Below, one piece after another: positions 29,748 to 29,812 of a stretch of DNA of 29,812 nt. Made by a program: the position numbers and the translations under genes. The notes under the pieces were generated by a model. The model ran no database searches, was not told the DNA's origin, and was given only the letters and a program-made list of their open reading frames with translations. The stretch comes from JAQVUB01 sp033809415 (GTDB lineage Bacteria; Verrucomicrobiota; Lentisphaeria; Oligosphaerales; Oligosphaeraceae). The stretch is taken from the NCBI GenBank assembly GCA_033809415.1, contig JAPXLT010000020.1, positions 1 to 29,812 of the forward strand. Direction: 5' to 3'. Position 1 is the stretch's first letter. Each line of letters starts with the position of its first letter.

Positions 29748-29812
29748 ATGAACAAGCCCAGAAAAATGAGCAGCAATCCACTTCTTTTTACCCTGATAGA
29801 ACTGCTGGTAGT
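29748..29812 (+). CDS. Prepilin-like protein, 5' end only
   Basis: GGAGG lies eight bases before the ATG at 29748. The visible 21 complete codons encode a short basic leader (MNKPRKMSSNPLL) followed by FTLIELLV, the start of the type IV prepilin methylation motif with Glu at +5. As in the gene at 21079, the residue before the predicted cleavage site is not Gly (here Leu). The gene runs off the window end, so the pilin body cannot be judged. Confidence 0.8.
   Translation, partial: MNKPRKMSSNPLLFTLIELLV

Overview
The window looks like chromosomal DNA of a Lentisphaerota-type bacterium (PVC group, Victivallales-like). This is inference. The clues are prepilin-like proteins beginning FTLIELLVV beside sugar-processing genes, a DUF4838-type secreted protein, several GntR-type regulators with sugar-binding-like effector domains, GH20/GH16 hydrolases without SusC/SusD partners, and intergenic repeats of the TTAACCACGAA / GCCAAGGAC / ATGGACA kinds. 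No rRNA, tRNA, CRISPR array, transposase or phage gene was seen.

Layout. 1-338: repeats. 339-2135 (+): M28-type metallopeptidase with a C-terminal winged helix. 2235-5098 (-): sialidase-like protein, AraC regulator and a DapA/NanA-type aldolase, probably one sialic-acid-like catabolic unit. 5099-5990: long AT-rich gap with repeats. 5991-7847 (-): GH20 hydrolase. 8087-8281 (+): small unknown protein. 8436-9257 (-): GH16 hydrolase. 9771-12688 (+): valS and a NifU-like protein, the only housekeeping genes. 12855-17946 (-): tightly packed five-gene operon (unknown TIM-barrel-like protein, SIS protein, Gfo/Idh-like protein lacking its Rossmann domain, full Gfo/Idh/MocA oxidoreductase, GH20 enzyme). 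18172-19269 (-): its probable GntR/LacI-hybrid regulator. 19603-25071 (+): second GntR regulator, a prepilin-like protein, and a secreted DUF4838 + CBM9-like protein. 25201-26518 (-): broken AAA-ATPase/PD-(D/E)XK gene. 26752-29369 (+): regulator fusing a GntR winged helix to an ABC solute-binding-protein-like domain, then a deacetylase-like protein. 29748 to the end: the start of another prepilin gene.

How it fits together. Most of the window is small regulator-plus-enzyme modules for taking apart (amino)sugar-containing glycans. Two modules pair a GntR-type sensor with a prepilin-like protein and a carbohydrate-active protein. No transporter is encoded here.

The most unusual feature is the set of intergenic repeats. 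Four loci carry a 75-125 bp element, two carry a related but distinct element, and one of these two (17963-18145) is flanked by a perfect 15-bp direct repeat that duplicates the ribosome binding site of the five-gene operon. This suggests a small non-autonomous mobile element. The other copy abuts the truncated end of the AAA-ATPase gene.
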